Below are positions 1 to 15,437 of a stretch of DNA of 64,000 nt, piece after piece. The notes below the pieces were generated by a model. The model was not told the origin of the DNA. It did no database searches and saw nothing but the letters and a program-made list of their open reading frames with translations. Every line of letters begins with the position of its first letter. Positions within the stretch are counted from its first letter, which is position 1. The position numbers and the translations under genes were made by a program. Location of the stretch: positions 62,001 to 126,000 of the forward strand of contig VIIQ02000165.1 in assembly GCA_007449985.2 (NCBI GenBank), given 5' to 3'. This DNA comes from Desmodesmus armatus (Eukaryota; Chlorophyta; Chlorophyceae; Sphaeropleales; Scenedesmaceae).

Positions 1-2174
1 GAAAGGAATGCCGCTCCCCACCTCACCTGCGTCCCACTGCGAACCCAGGGGTCCTCCTCAGGGATTTTCTTGATGGGATCACTCTCGCCTGCGCACACAC
101 AAACACCGTATGACATGGCTGCTTTTGACACCGTGCTCTCAACAACCCGACGTACATCCCTACATGCCCACTTGCTCTCACTCCAACAGAAGACCCCTGA
201 AACAGAAGAGAAGAGTCGACATTTGACAGGGGAACCCTAGTCAGGGTGCTCAAAGGCTGCTGTCCCAACAGCACCCAACCTGCTGATCAGGGGCGGTAGA
301 CACGTGAGTGCCACACCTGCGGCGGTCAACTATCAATCCGACGCAAGGCACAGAGGGGATCCATGAGTCAGCAGCATGCTGACCGCCAGATGCCTTTGAC
401 GCCGCTGAGTTTGCCCTGCACACCGTGCGCGCGAGTGGATCACACAGGGTGCACCAACAGCATTGCCTGCCTGTTCTGCAGAGGCCCACACCTGTAAGAG
501 AGGCCTCATCGACCACCAGGTGGAATCCATCGATCATGACACCATCAGCCACGACCTTGTCTCCCATGTTGAGCATCAGCACATCTCCGACCACCAAGTC
601 AGTGTTGGGCACAACCTGCACACACGCGCCGCCACAGGCTGTCAAGATGCTCTGCCGGTGGCAAGCAGCCTTGTATCATCAGCACTACCATGCGGCAAGC
701 ACAAAAGACCTGGCGGCGAAATTGGGCTGGCAGCTGCTGTGGTGTGGGGCAGAGACATGTTGGAGCCTTACCAAGGGCTGGCCGCCTCTTGTGACTGTGA
801 CAGGGATTATGTCCTTCTGCTTGTTGAGTTTTCGAAATTGCAAGTCTTTCTGGTAGTCGTTTCCAGCACCTGTGCCAGCATGCAACCACCAATGTCAGTC
901 TATGCTTCTTAGCAGCATGCAAGCGCCACTCCTGACTGGCAGCTGCTTATTGAAGACAGCCCTTTGCAGACACCGCATATGGAACAAAAGCCTGCCATGA
1001 CGCGGGGCGCATGCAAGATGCCTTGCCTGCAGGGGCTGGCACACAGCCATCTGCATACGACTCTGCATGCTGGTGCGGCACTCTCCTGAGTCCTGCGTTG
1101 GCCTGCAGCTGCAGCACGCCACTCACCAACCATGATGACAATGGCCACTGCCACCCAAATTGCAATGCCCTCTATCCACTCGCCCTCCTTCCGCTGCTCC
1201 TCCAGTGCTGCGCCCAGCACGGTCGACACCTGGTGTCAGTCGTGCATCACAAACCAAGCCCAGCTTCAGATCAGGTTGGCCGCCAAAGTTGTACAATGTT
1301 AAATCACCCAGGGGGTGGGTTGCAGACTGACTGAGCCCCAAGCCGCAAATGATTACATCTGGCTGCTCAGTGTCGACCTGCCTGCAGGAGCTTGGGGCTC
1401 AGTAAGCCTGAACCCCACCCCCTGCGCACGCCCGTTTGATCTGCTGCCTGTTTGGTTGAAGCAAGACCAGAGCGGGGCAGCATCAGCCAGCTTTACTGGC
1501 AAGCTGGCTCCTTTTCTAACAGTCATGCAACAGTCCTGCAGCGGGAAAGGTGATGGTTTTGAAGCACTGCCACACCCTGCCATGCCCAGCACTGCTGCGC
1601 ACACCTCCTGTGTTCAACACCCTGCCGCCGCTACTGCACACTCTGCCGCCGCTTCTGCGCACGCTGCCGCCGCTACTGCCCCACAGCCTGCTCACCAGCG
1701 CAGCTGCAATCAGCAGCAGGATGATTGGGTCCTGCAGGTTCTCAAAGCACAGCATGAAGAAATTCTTCTGAGGCATTGCTGGCATAGTGTTTGCTCCATA
1801 CACCCTGCGATGCTCCTCAATGGAAGCTGGTCCACTCTGCACAGTGGGGTCCAGCCCGCTGTGTGCATGCGACTGGATGGTGCCGGCCAACCCAGCGACG
1901 CCCCCAAGCTGTCTTAGCTTGTCCATGTCTTTGTCCTGCACGCACATATGGTACCAAATGTTCGGATACATTCCTTGAGTAACAGAGGGAGCGAGCTTGA
2001 GATTGGAGCGGCCAACGTCCATGTGCCACCCACCTCATTGAGTTTGAACAGCTCTGAAGGCTTGATGCCGTATGGGCAGTTGACATCATCAAACAAGGGC
2101 ACTTCTTCTACTTCTTTGGACCAGGGCCAGCATCCCTTTTTCTTCTTCTTCACTGCTTGCTGTTCTACAGCCAT
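1..2174 (-). CDS. P-type IIB calcium-transporting ATPase, N-terminal part (partial)
   Basis: Pumps Ca2+ out of the cytosol at the plasma membrane or an endomembrane, using ATP. Exons in coding order are 2174-2034, 1935-1696, 1229-1127, 869-772, 615-492 and 88-27. They sum to 768 bp (256 codons) and all phases close; the rest of the gene lies beyond the left edge. The start is the first in-frame ATG (2174) in a CAGCCATGGC context. Visible features: a lysine cluster followed by GCWPW near the N-terminus; SIEEHRRVYG, typical of plant ACA pumps; a first membrane helix in PIILLLIAAALVSTVLG; a second in IAIWVAVAIVIMVG; then the actuator domain ending in DEASLTGESDP with the conserved TGE(S) loop. 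The phosphorylated Asp lies outside the window. The family call is firm from the order of these motifs. Whether calmodulin binds the N-terminus cannot be judged. Confidence 0.88.
1616..1682. repeat. Short minisatellite in Ca-ATPase intron 2
   Basis: About three imperfect copies of a 24-bp unit with CTGCCGCCGCTACTG at its core sit in the intron between exons 3 and 2 of the Ca-ATPase. No function is evident. Confidence 0.6.
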
Positions 2175-4639
2175 GGCTGGCTGGCACAGCAGCACAGCAG
2201 CACAACAGCACCCTAGCTAAGGGACTCCCCCAAGTCAAATCAACGTTTCCAGTGGTAACGTTTCACCCGTTTCCAGCAGAAGGCAGACCGATCCACGTCA
2301 CTTCACGATACTTGCTCTCGAAAACAGGTCGAGAGGGTTTGAAAGGGCCCCGACAGGTATTGCAGTCTGTTGAGCTTTTTACATGCGCCGGATATCCTGG
2401 CCTATCTGTTGAGCCTGCAACGTTGCGGCAACTTATCACACATTCACTATGTTACAATTCCGGTACCGCTGTATGATCGATGTCGGGACCTGTCTGCATG
2501 GAGGACTATGGCGTTGACAGCACATGACGCCTGGCTGAGTTCCAGCTGTGGCAGACGCTTGGCCTCATGGCCTTTGACAGCTAGGGGCCAGCTGGGTCTG
2601 TGCGACGGCTCGCTCACATGTACAGTGTACAGGGGCCTGGGGTGGGGTGCCAAGTTGGAGACTTTTGGGACACATCACACTACCACCTACTTGGAAGAAC
2701 ATGGTGGTGCGTGCTTGTGCAAGACAGCAACGGAAATGCCCCAGCGCCACGCATGCTGTGGCGACCAAGGCAGGCCACGGTGGCCTACGCGCAAGCACTG
2801 TTTGGCTGCTTACGATTGCTTATTGCTGAAGCGATCAGGCAGTCAGGATGAAATTTGCCAAGCAAGTGGTGGTGGTTGCAGCTTGCTCCCAACAGCTCCA
2901 TGCAGACAGCAGCGCTTGGACGCTGGCCCAGCAGCGTGTTACAAACACTCCACTGTGTCGTCAAAACCAACCAACCACCTCACTCAAACCAGCAGTGCTC
3001 CAGTCACCCAACACCCTGAACAGGGCAAGTGCAGGTAGTGCACATGAGCAGCATATATGGCACATCATCGTTTTGGCTGCGGCGGTTGCAGCCAATTACG
3101 TATGCAGTGATACAGAGAGGTCTACAAGCAGCAGTGACGGTCAAAGACTATGCAGCAATGTCACAGCGTGCAACAGGGCAATGCCGTGACAGCGGCTGTG
3201 CGCATCCTGAGGGCTGCGGGCGTGCAGCACCAGACAGAAGTCAAAATCAGTAACTCGCCTGTAAGCCCCAGCCGCTCATGACATGCCGTGCATGCAGTGC
3301 CCCCCACGGATGAGAACACCCATAAAGCAAAGAAGGCAAAACGTGCCAGACACACTCACAAGAGCCAAGATTATCCTGAAAGTCGGCCTCAGCCATAACG
3401 GAGCATAAGCTGAGCAAAAACGCGGTGGCGCATATTGGCTGTCCACACCAAGTGCTGCCTTCACAGCCAAGCTATCCGCCAACCGTGCCACGCCCACACC
3501 CCCAAACGAAAACCTGTCGCTCAGCTGTGTCACCAACACAGCCACAGTCGGTCTGTTGTTTGCGACGCCCACCGTCTGCACAAGCAGCATGGTGTATGTG
3601 CAGGCTGCCCAGGCCCAAGGGACTGACAGCAGCTAGCAGGCAAACGGCAGCCGATCTCGAATGAGGCAGGGCGTGGGGATGCAGGCGCACAAACCAACCC
3701 ATGCAACCTGCCAGCTCAACCTCAATGCTATCTAAGACTGTCCGCCTGTCCAGTGCACAAGTGCCGTCAATGGCAGGGATATGCCAAAGTTATGACTGCC
3801 CCAATCGCTGGCGGCCTGCACTGAGCCTGCACTACACCTAGCTTGCCTTAGTGCGCTGGCTTCAGTGTGTGGCTACCGTCAAGAGCCAGGCCCTAGCAAC
3901 TGGAAAGACACTTGCTTTGTGGACTGTGCTTGTGCCACAGCATACCAGCACCGCAAAGCAAGCAACAGCTGTGGTAGTAACACAGCACCGTCCTACAAGC
4001 AGCGGCGAGTGCCTGCATTGTGTGGCCTGTTTGAATGCTGTGATGCTGCACGCAACCACACAAGCTGCACTGGCTGGTGAAAGGTCAGACAGAAGGCGTG
4101 GGTACACAGCATTTCGCATCTTGCCACAAAGGTAAAAGGCCGACGCAGGCCCCTCTGCAGAGGTGCTGCTGGCCACCTTACATCCATGGGACGACAAAAA
4201 ATAACATGCACGTCCCACAACGGCAGCAGCAGCCACAACGCCGCCAGACATCAGCTACAGCCACCAAGGCACTGACCCTGCTGCAGCAGATGCTGGCACA
4301 CAAACGCATTGCCCGCTAAGTACAAACACCCCAGTCCAGATGGACACATTGCATCCACCCCATCTGCACCAACAGTGACGGCCAGGTGGCCAAACACCGT
4401 GGTTGCATGCATCCGCAGCCAGCATGCCCGACACTACACAGTCCACAGCTGGCACAAGCCATGAGCTGCGACTGGGTGCAGTGCAGCGCCAAAACCGCCA
4501 GCTCACCCAACTCAGAGCCAGCAGTGCCTGGTCCCCAAGCTGCAGCACCCGCCCCCCTGATACTGCGACACCCCGCATAATCCAAGTCAGTTCCTGCCGC
4601 CTCCTGCGTCAGAGTGTACGCTCAGCAAGCCTGCACTGA
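2175..4639. other. Intergenic region, Ca-ATPase 5' side and GSK3 3' side
   Basis: This should hold the promoter and 5' leader of the Ca-ATPase at its left end and the 3' UTR of GSK3 at its right end. Open frames here lack splice structure and family similarity. A TTACA at 4178-4182 (TGTAA on the minus strand) lies about 460 bp past the GSK3 stop and is a plausible poly(A) signal. I see no other gene or repeat. Confidence 0.5.
4178..4182 (-). terminator. Candidate poly(A) signal TGTAA for GSK3
   Basis: TGTAA on the minus strand, the usual poly(A) signal in chlorophyte algae, about 460 bp downstream of the GSK3 stop codon. It is the first one I found reading downstream. Confidence 0.4.
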
Positions 4640-7947
<3,308 letters not shown>

Positions 7948-8856
7948 AGCTTGCTGAGGCCCGCAGCAGCTGACCGAGCCCGAGAACACAGACCAGACAG
8001 AGACATCCACGTAGTTCTTAAGCTTCACAAGGTTGGACCTGAAGGATGCAACAACAGCAACCACTGCGTGCAAGAGCAAGAGCAAGCTGCCATGGCTGGG
8101 TTCTATTGAATGAGGTTTCAGCTTGTGTGTGACGAGAGTGAATAGGCCTGTACTGCAGCTGTGGACTTAAGGAACGTCTTGTGAGGTGCATTACACTCAA
8201 CCCATGACTGAAATGTGCCGCAGCACAGCAGCAAGCAATCAACGCTGACAAACCCCCATACTCTGAGGGGGTTGCATTTGGTCATGACACGCAAGTTGAG
8301 GCATGATCTTGATGCACACCATGCACCATAGGGCCTGCAGCACATGCACAAGGCACTCTCGACAAAACACCCTCAACAAGCCACAGTCAGCAGCTGAGCC
8401 ACTTGAATTGACTGAAGCAGCTGACTCCACTCAGACACACATTCCGTCGACAGCAGTGCATGCAGCACCAGCTCCATTAAAAGACAGGGCTCTGGATAAG
8501 GCTGATTTCAAGTGTGTAAGGGCTTGTTGAAGGCAGGCATGATTTGCAGCGCACTACCAACAAACACTGGGGCCAAAATTCCCACCAGTCAAGGACCACA
8601 GTGCAGTCCTGGAGCCGTGGCTGAGCCTGTCAGCATAGTATGAAAGTCGCAACAAGCATAACACTTGACTGCATATTGTCAAAACTGGTTGGCAACCCCC
8701 ACGTGCCAACTAGTGCACACCTGTGAACATGCACATGTGGTTCCTGTTGGAGACCCACAGTATGAATTCCGCCCAAGGTGTTGAAGCAATGAATGCAGAC
8801 ACATGCAAGCGTGCTACTCAGCAGACATACAAAGCGACACACAGCAAAAACCATCA
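7948..8856. other. Intergenic region, GSK3 promoter side and transporter 3' side
   Basis: Holds the presumed 5' region of GSK3 and the 3' UTR of the transporter, both transcribed leftward. I see no conserved coding sequence, RNA gene or repeat in it. Confidence 0.45.
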
Positions 8857-10541
8857 TCATGGCGTGCCATCAGATGCCCCACCACTGCTGCTCCCACCGC
8901 CAGCATTGCCGCTGATGGCGGCCCCAATGCTGGCTGCAATGATGATACAGCCACCCAGCCAGGCCAGAGGACCCATCTCCTCGCCTTGCAGGCAGAGGTT
9001 TGCCAGCAGGGCGGCCCAAATAGGGGTCAAGGAATAGAACACCTGCGCCTGCGCTGCCCCCACAGTCCCCTGGCCCTTGGTTTGCAGGACAGTGGCCAAG
9101 GCCCCCGGGCCCAGCGCACTGTAAAACAGCAGCAGCTTTCCATTGCCTGTTTCGAACGCCGGCGGCAGCTGCCACGACGCCCATGCAGACTGCACAGCCG
9201 CTACAGCATGCTCAAGCGCCCCACCTGCTACAGCAGCTGCTGCCCCAGTGCTGGCTGCCGCACTGGTGGCTGCTGCTGCAGGCCCCCCTTCTGCTGCTGC
9301 CTCAGGGCCTGGTCCAAATGCCAGCAGCCACACCAGCGACGCTGCAGCCAGGGTCAGGGTTTTGCTGGTGGCCAGCTGCACGGGGTCCAATCCAGGCGCC
9401 AACATGCTGAGCCGCACCGTGGCGACTGCATAGCAGCAGCATGCAAGCAAAATGTAGGCCTCTCCTGTTAAACCCCAGATGGTGCCAACCCTGGCGGCCG
9501 CAACGGCCGTGCTGCTGCTGGTGCTGGCATTGCTTGTTTCAGCCTGTACATCACCACCCACCAGCGGCTGCACCGGTGGCAACTCCTGCTGCTGCTGCGC
9601 ATCCTGCGCGTGATAGCCCTGCTGCTGATCTTCTTCTGTCACTTCGCCACCAGCTGCTGTGCTGCTGGCGGGCTGTGCTGCCTCCTGGTCTTCAGCAAGC
9701 TGTCCAGCAGACTGCCGGCTGCCAGCAGCACCAGCACTGCCACTACTGCTCTCCTGTACGTCGCAGGCCACAGCAAGGCCCCCACCAGCAGCAGCAGCAT
9801 ACTTCACACTGTCAGCGTCAGGAACACCATCAGTGCTGGCCGCCAAACCAGCAGCTGCGCCAGCTTGCGGCTGGGACTGCCCAAGTGTTGGGGTCAGCTG
9901 CTGCGGCAGCCAAGCAGCAGCTGCTGCATCCCCCAGCTGCTCAGCGCTGCTGGAAGCAGGTGCTGTGCTTGCCTGCTGTGCTGTGAGCGCATCACCACTA
10001 GCAAAGGCAGAGTCGAAAGCCTCCGCCAGCGCTGTTGCATCAGCAGCACTTGGAGCGTACTGTCCGCTATCTGCTGCCGCTGCGGCAGCAGGTGGCAGCT
10101 CCACCTGCTGTCCTGCAGCACTCGACACCCCAGCGCCTGCGCCTGCTGCTGCCAGCACAGGCGGCGCCTCAAGCGCCTCCGTCACCAGCCCAGACGGCTG
10201 CTGCTGTTGCACACTCGCTGACAGCTCCTGCTGCTGGCGCTCCATACTCCTGACTAGCGCTGCTGTGCTGCTGCTCTCTGGCAGGCCGCCCATTGAGTCC
10301 AGTGTTATGCAATAGCTCCCCAGCAACGCTGCCAAGCAGGCAACCCAATGGGCAGGCAAGACGGCCATGCCGCACAGCATGGCTAGGCACGGCGTGAACA
10401 CTGCGGTCGTCTGCGTCAAGAACGCAGCCTTAGTGGCTGTGGACAAGTTGAGGCCGCATGCCTGCGCTGCAGTGGCGAGGAAGTTATAGGTCCCCAGTTC
10501 AAGCCCTGCCAACAGCACCGCACTGATTGGAGCTGTGCTGC

Positions 10542-10579
<38 letters not shown>

Positions 10580-11721
10580 CTGCCGGTGTCACTGCTGCTG
10601 CTGGTGGTGGTGCCATTACTGCCCTCCTCCATAGAGCTGCCAGGGAGGCGAGGGAGCAGCTGCAGCAGCGACTGGGTTGTGCCGGCACGGCTGCTGTTGC
10701 CACTGCGTCGATCCCTGCCAGATCCGAACAGCAGCGGGAACAGAGGCTGCTTGCTGCTGTGGCCTCTGCTGCTGGTGGTGGTGCTGCTGCTGCCAAAGGG
10801 TGCAAGCATGTTCAGCATCAATGCCGGCAGCATTCGCAGCCACTGCCTGCGCTGCTCCTGTTCCCGCTCTTCCCGCTCTCGCTGCAGCTGCTCCTCCCGC
10901 AGCTGCTGCTGCCGGCGCTGGTGCTGCCGATAGCGGTCAACAGCAAAGGTGGCCAGTGACGCAACCACCAGCGCTGAAGCTGAGATGACTGTTCGGTGGG
11001 CAGTCAACACCTGCATGCCACACAAAAGCAGCCAACCAGCAGCTCCGCAGTTTGCTTGCAGTGGGGACACATGCCTCAGTGCACACCCCTAACACTGGAA
11101 TTCAAACTTTGTGGCTTTCCTGCGGATGTATGCCATAAACAGTAGTACCTGTGCTGCACTCCCTGTTTGCTGCCTGTGCACAGCTGGTGCTGCGACCATT
11201 GCTCCGCACACAAACCACAACACAGCGCATGGAAACTTCAGCAACATGAAGCTCCAGCAACGATCGCGCCAAATACGTACCTGGGGCGTCAGCAAGTCGT
11301 CCATGCTGTACAGGTACCGCAGGGCAGGCGTGTAGGAGCCCCACAGCAGCGAAACAAACATCAGCGCCATGTAGTCACTGGGCATGGCTGTGTCCAGCCT
11401 GGCTGGCTCCTCCTGCTGCTGCTGCTGCTCTGGTCCTGTGTCTGCAGCATTCTGCTTGTCGCCCGAACCGACCCAGCTTAGAAGGCTCAGCGCTTTCTGA
11501 GCAACAGGGAGGGGCTCGCTTGGCTGCTGCTGCGAGCCATTCTGGGACTGCTGCTGCTGCTCCTGCTGCTGCTCTGCTGACGACAGCAGGGGCCCAAGCA
11601 GCCTAACACGGGTACTCAGACCTCTAGTCTTCCTTCTGGAGCAACCGAGCGTCTGTGGCTGCGCTACATGTTGCTGGAGTCGGTGGGTTGTGGTGTGGGT
11701 GGCTGGAGGAAGGCTGAACAT
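8857..11721 (-). CDS. EamA/DMT-superfamily transporter with low-complexity insertions
   Basis: Probable metabolite or drug exporter of the plant EamA type. Two exons, 11721-11281 and 11010-8857, total 2595 bp (864 residues) with phase-0 joining. The start is the first ATG after an upstream in-frame TTG. The N-terminus MFSLPPATHTTTHRL is rich in Ser/Thr/Arg and lacks acidic residues, so a chloroplast transit peptide is likely. EamA features: FVSLLWGSYTPALRYLY near residue 130; TVISASALVVASLATF; a helix pair around LGTYNFLATAAQACGL and AAFLTQTTAVFTPCLAM; and at the C-terminus QAQVFYSLTPIWAALLANL then WLGGCIIIAASIGAAISG. Between the membrane blocks lie a charged coiled segment, a Ser run coded by a CTG repeat (about 10540-10575) and a roughly 250-residue Gln/Ala/Ser-rich loop. 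Loops of this kind are common in algal proteins. The substrate is unknown. Confidence 0.75.
10534..10576 (-). repeat. CTG/CAG microsatellite coding polySer in the transporter
   Basis: About twelve CTG triplets on the plus strand, read as AGC (Ser) in the transporter frame. A length-variable site within a predicted non-membrane loop. Confidence 0.8.
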
Positions 11722-11853
11722 GGGGCCAACGAGGTCTTGAGCATGCGACTGCACAGACGGCAGCAACCTGCACAGACTTTACGTATGATTTTTACGGCAA
11801 TGTGCCTTGTCGAGGTGTTGCAGCATTGAGTTCAGTTCTTGGCGAAGGTGATA
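11722..11853. promoter_or_regulatory. Short upstream region of the transporter, bounded by a MITE
   Basis: Only 132 bp separate the transporter ATG from the inverted-repeat element at 11854. The core promoter and leader must lie here or inside the element. I see no clear TATA box. Confidence 0.3.
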
Positions 11854-12554
11854 CCGTAACCCCCAGAACCTATTCGCGAAATTAAATTACAGCACGTCAA
11901 AGTTTCGCGAATATTAAGGTGTTTCAGGTAATTCAGCAGGGCCCCATCGCGAAGTGTTAGGAGGATGGAGAAAAGTCAAAGAACAAGAAGCGTCAAATCG
12001 CCTTCTTACAGCCTCCTTAGCACCTATTTAGGTTCAATGAGTCTTCCTGATACCCATTACAGCCTGTCTGCCACGCTGGGTGGCTCTTGAGTCTCTCCCT
12101 CGCACCGATCAAGATCCCTGCCTGTCATGACCTGCCCTTTACCAGTGCACAGCTGACTTCACTACCAAAACCTTCTTTGCTATTTAGATAATTTGAAGTG
12201 TTTGCAAAGCGATAGAGCAAGCTATGCTGTTGCCTCCTGCAGAGAGGCAATCAATGCAGCTCCCAACTCTGCAGCTCACAAACACTACTGCTCCCAGAGA
12301 GTGCACAGAGGAAACACATGCTGCTCAAAAGAAGGCCAGGCATGCAGAGACGGACACCGGAGCCCCACAGTCAGTCAACGGACAGTTAAGGTACCAGAAA
12401 CGACAGCAGCAGCACCATCGCGAAAGGTTAGGAAGAGGGAGAAAATTAGGGCAGGGCCCAGCGCGAAATGTAAGGAGGAAGTGTGAAATTCCAAACTTTT
12501 CCTGACCCATTCGCGAATAGTTCGGACGCGAATAGGTTCTGGTGGTTACACGAG
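11854..12554. mobile_element. Non-autonomous DNA transposon (MITE), 701 bp
   Basis: The left end (11854-11880) and the reverse complement of the right end (12525-12554) share GTAACC, one mismatch, then CCAGAACCTATTCGCG. The element is flanked on both sides by GGTGATA (11847-11853 and 12555-12561), a 7-bp target-site duplication. Inside are subterminal copies of a GCAGGGCCC...CGCGAA...AGGAGGA block at 11938 and 12452 plus further TCGCGAA words, as expected for transposase-binding subrepeats. There is no coding capacity. The superfamily is not certain: a 7-8 bp duplication would fit hAT-like elements. Confidence 0.75.
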
Positions 12555-12905
12555 GGTGATATACTCCTGCTGAGCTGAGCGACTTGTGACTACGAAAGAC
12601 TGGTTTCGAAAACCAACGTTATGCCGCTGGTAGCATGCTGCGCGTCCATGTTGAGGTCCAGTCACTTGACAGCCTGTCAGGTGTGACGATTTCACAGACA
12701 GATGCCAACAACTGTGGGTGCATCCTCAACAACGGTTCAACTCAAAGACTTAGCGCGGCAGGAAGAAGGAAAAAACTCCATTCTCCAGCCTACCAGATAT
12801 TGGCACTTGTGAAAACCTGTGCCAAGCTGTCGCAGAGTGTCCTCCGCATGCAAGACAAGACCATGCCGCTGCCATGTCTTGTCAATTTTACCAGCACCGC
12901 AGTCC

Positions 12906-14889
12906 TCAAAAGCCTATGTCCTGCTCCTCATACAACTTGAGTGCCATTGGCTCGACCCACTCCAACCCGCCAAGACTGTCTTTCAGTGCCTTGAACGGCT
13001 CTGAGGTCAAGTGCACCTGCTCAAAGTACTCCCTGCTGATGTACCTGCATCAACAAAGACAGGCAATTGCGTGAGTACTGCTGTCACAGCGACATCAACC
13101 ATATAGTTGGAGTGCAAGTGTGACTGCTAACCGTGGTGGTGTGTGGTTTGTGTGTGTGTGGGGGGGGGGGGGGGCGACTCATGAGTCTACACATTTATTT
13201 GCTGGCACACTAGCCGCTGCCCGCAAGGCGACCTATCATGCAACCACTCCACCGTGCCAATGCCACATCACACTCCCACAGCCATTAGGGTGGGGATTAT
13301 TTGTAACTGCCACAGGGAGTTCTTTCAGTAGGCCCAAAAAAAGCCCCTACCCCTAGGGCATCCAAGTCCTCAAACCCGTGGCAAGCCCCAGGGGGTGGGG
13401 CACTGCCTTCAGCCATTGCAGCCAAAGCCCCAAGCCCCCCCCCCCCCCATCCCCTGGGCCAGAGCTCGTGCACCCCCCCCCCCCCCCCGGGGCTTCAACG
13501 CTGTCTGCCTCCCTTCAAAACACAAGTGGACGCCTTCACATTGTAATGTGTGCTGAAGTCACTGTGGCAGTGTGCAGCCAGTGCAAGCCTTTGCAACGCA
13601 CCACTTCCTTTGGGTGGGTGGGTGGGCCCCGGGGTAATACTGTATCGTACACTACGTGTGGATGGGCAGGTGGGACTACGTGTGAGGTACATGAGAGGGG
13701 TGTCACACAGGGCCGCTGCTGCAAGCAGCAGAATTGACTCGCTGCCAGCACAGCTCCATCTCAGATTCAGCTGTTTTCAGTGAATGACAGACGTCTGTCC
13801 TGTCGACAGGATGGGACTCTGGGTGTCATGTCCAATAGTGTGCCATGGAGAAAGCAGCGACACCACTTTTACTGGTCCCTTTGCATATCGGTCAGCCTGC
13901 CAACATCCCCCCTCCCCCAGGGCAGGCCCACAGGTCCTGGCATGCCCCCCCCCCCCTCCCCGCCCACCCACCCACCAACAATGCCCTTTGCCCCACCCCC
14001 TGGGACCCCTGTTCCTACAATTTTCCCGAATGCCCCACGGGTTGGGGCGTCTGTTTTCCAGGCAATGCCCGGGGCCCTCCCCCCTGCTGAAAGAACTCCC
14101 TGTGGCAGTTACAAATAATCCCTACCCTTACCCACCCGACAGTTGGTGACTAAGGGCAGTTCACACCCTGCACAAGCAGTGTGACCCCAAGCACTCTTAG
14201 GGCTCTGCAGGTGGCACATGCAACGCCACATCAAGGGCGCATCACATGTAAAACCTCACTCACCGCTCGTAGATAATGAAGCTGTCAGGGTCGTCAGCAC
14301 TGACAGACAGCTCGTAGGCTGAGCAGCCCTCCTCATTCTGGGCAACATGGCTGGCCTGCAAGGCAGCCACCAGCAGTACTACTGTCGGTTAGTAACCAAC
14401 AGCAAGGGGTTTGTCATAGTGTCCTGTGACCACCATCAAGCTGCATGGCATACCAGCGTCACCATTAGCCTGCGGGAATCCTGCAGGGTATGGGGCACGA
14501 GGCTGCATTGAGATTGCATCCCCTTTCGGCCACTCACCACAGGCTTGAAGAGTTCAATGAACTTGCTTAGCTGTCCAGGCGCGAGTTTGCCCGTCACCAC
14601 TACCAGGAAGCCCTGATGGGACAAAACACACAGGGTGGGGTGCTCCTTGTCACAAGTTGTGAACATGTTCTTTACAGGGCTGGCAGGGTAGACAGGGAAC
14701 CTGGTGCAGCGCCAGCTTAGCTGGAAGGGAATATATAAAAGCTGTTTAACCCCACTGATTGAACACTGACTTTGTTTTGTTCTTGTACAGGAATAGTGCT
14801 GCACAGCGAGAACGCGGTGGGCAGGGTGGAGGGGGGGGGGGGGGGTAATGTACCTTTTTGAGCGGCTTGTCATTGCCAAATGGTCGCAT
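12906..14889 (-). CDS. Small ABM-domain (antibiotic biosynthesis monooxygenase-like) protein
   Basis: Dimeric alpha/beta ferredoxin-like fold, found in quinol monooxygenases and related small oxidases. Exons 14889-14854, 14612-14538, 14355-14264 and 13044-12906 give 342 bp, 113 residues and perfect phase. Diagnostic order: GFLVVVTGKLAPGQ (first strand), FIELFKPVASHVAQNEEGC, SAYELSVSADDPDSFIIYE (the D-P-x-x-F-x-x-Y-E core), then YISREYFEQVHLTSEPFKAL and the last strand near MALKLYEEQ. The family length is normal. The third intron (1219 bp) contains an inverted-repeat element. A TGTAA on the minus strand at 12550-12546, inside the end of the neighbouring MITE, is a possible poly(A) signal. The substrate cannot be inferred. 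Confidence 0.85.
13288..14127. mobile_element. Inverted-repeat element in the ABM gene intron (840 bp)
   Basis: The left end GGGTGGGGATTATTTGTAAC, followed by TGCCACAGGGAGTTCTTTCAG, is matched almost exactly by the reverse complement of the right end (GGGTAGGGATTATTTGTAAC and onward, 14127 leftwards). A TTA flanks each side (13285-13287 and 14128-14130), a 3-bp target duplication as in PIF/Harbinger elements. The arms stay loosely complementary further in, around long C and G homopolymers and GGGGTGGGGCA words. There is no transposase. It lies wholly inside an intron. Confidence 0.65.
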
Positions 14890-15437
14890 GATGGCTCTGA
14901 CTGACTATTGTGTTGCTGCAGAGACGCTGAAATAGCACAGCACAAAGTTTTGTCACACAGCCGAATTCCCGACAGTGCCTTTTTGCGAACCTGTGGGGTG
15001 TGGCTACTGTATGCAGTCAGTGTGGGTGTAGCCCTGCAGGGAAGTAGACTTAGGGTTGGACGTCACAGGTTCCTACAGGCCAGAGCTAAGCTGAGTTGTA
15101 CTCAACACCACACTGGGCACTGGCACACAACCGGTGTCAGTTTTGGGGGTTAGTGACACATGTGAGGCCGGGGTTCCTTCTTTTCTATCACAACCCCCTC
15201 TAACGTTGGAATGCGCCGAAATGCACGTCAGGCCCAAGGCTCAGCAAGCAAAGTGTACGCCAGCTCATCCAGTCGCATAAACAGGCACAGCATATGCAGG
15301 CGAACCATTGAAATAATCCCTACCCTACGAGCGCGTCGGGGCGTTAGCACTACCACATGCAATGCAGGGCTTTCAGGCACAGCTGCTAATTCACTGACCT
15401 TCATCAGTGCAGCAGCTGAACACTGTGCATCTCAAAG
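14890..15437. promoter_or_regulatory. Divergent intergenic region between the ABM and glycosyltransferase genes
   Basis: 548 bp separate the two start codons, so this must contain both promoters. The word AATAATCCCTACCC at 15312-15325 matches the end of the 840-bp element next door and may be a solo remnant. I see no clear TATA box. Confidence 0.4.

Noticed and set aside
2370..3038. 222-codon plus-strand frame in the intergenic region
   Set aside because: No proper start context and no similarity; composition is like random sequence of this base content.
9610..10315. Plus-strand Ser/Cys-rich frames opposite the transporter
   Set aside because: Antisense shadows of the CTG-rich transporter exon; no motif or splice support.
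11870..12530. TTCGCGAA words as E2F-like promoter sites
   Set aside because: They resemble E2F sites (TTTCGCGC-like), but they lie in and near the inverted ends of a MITE and are better explained as its subterminal repeats.
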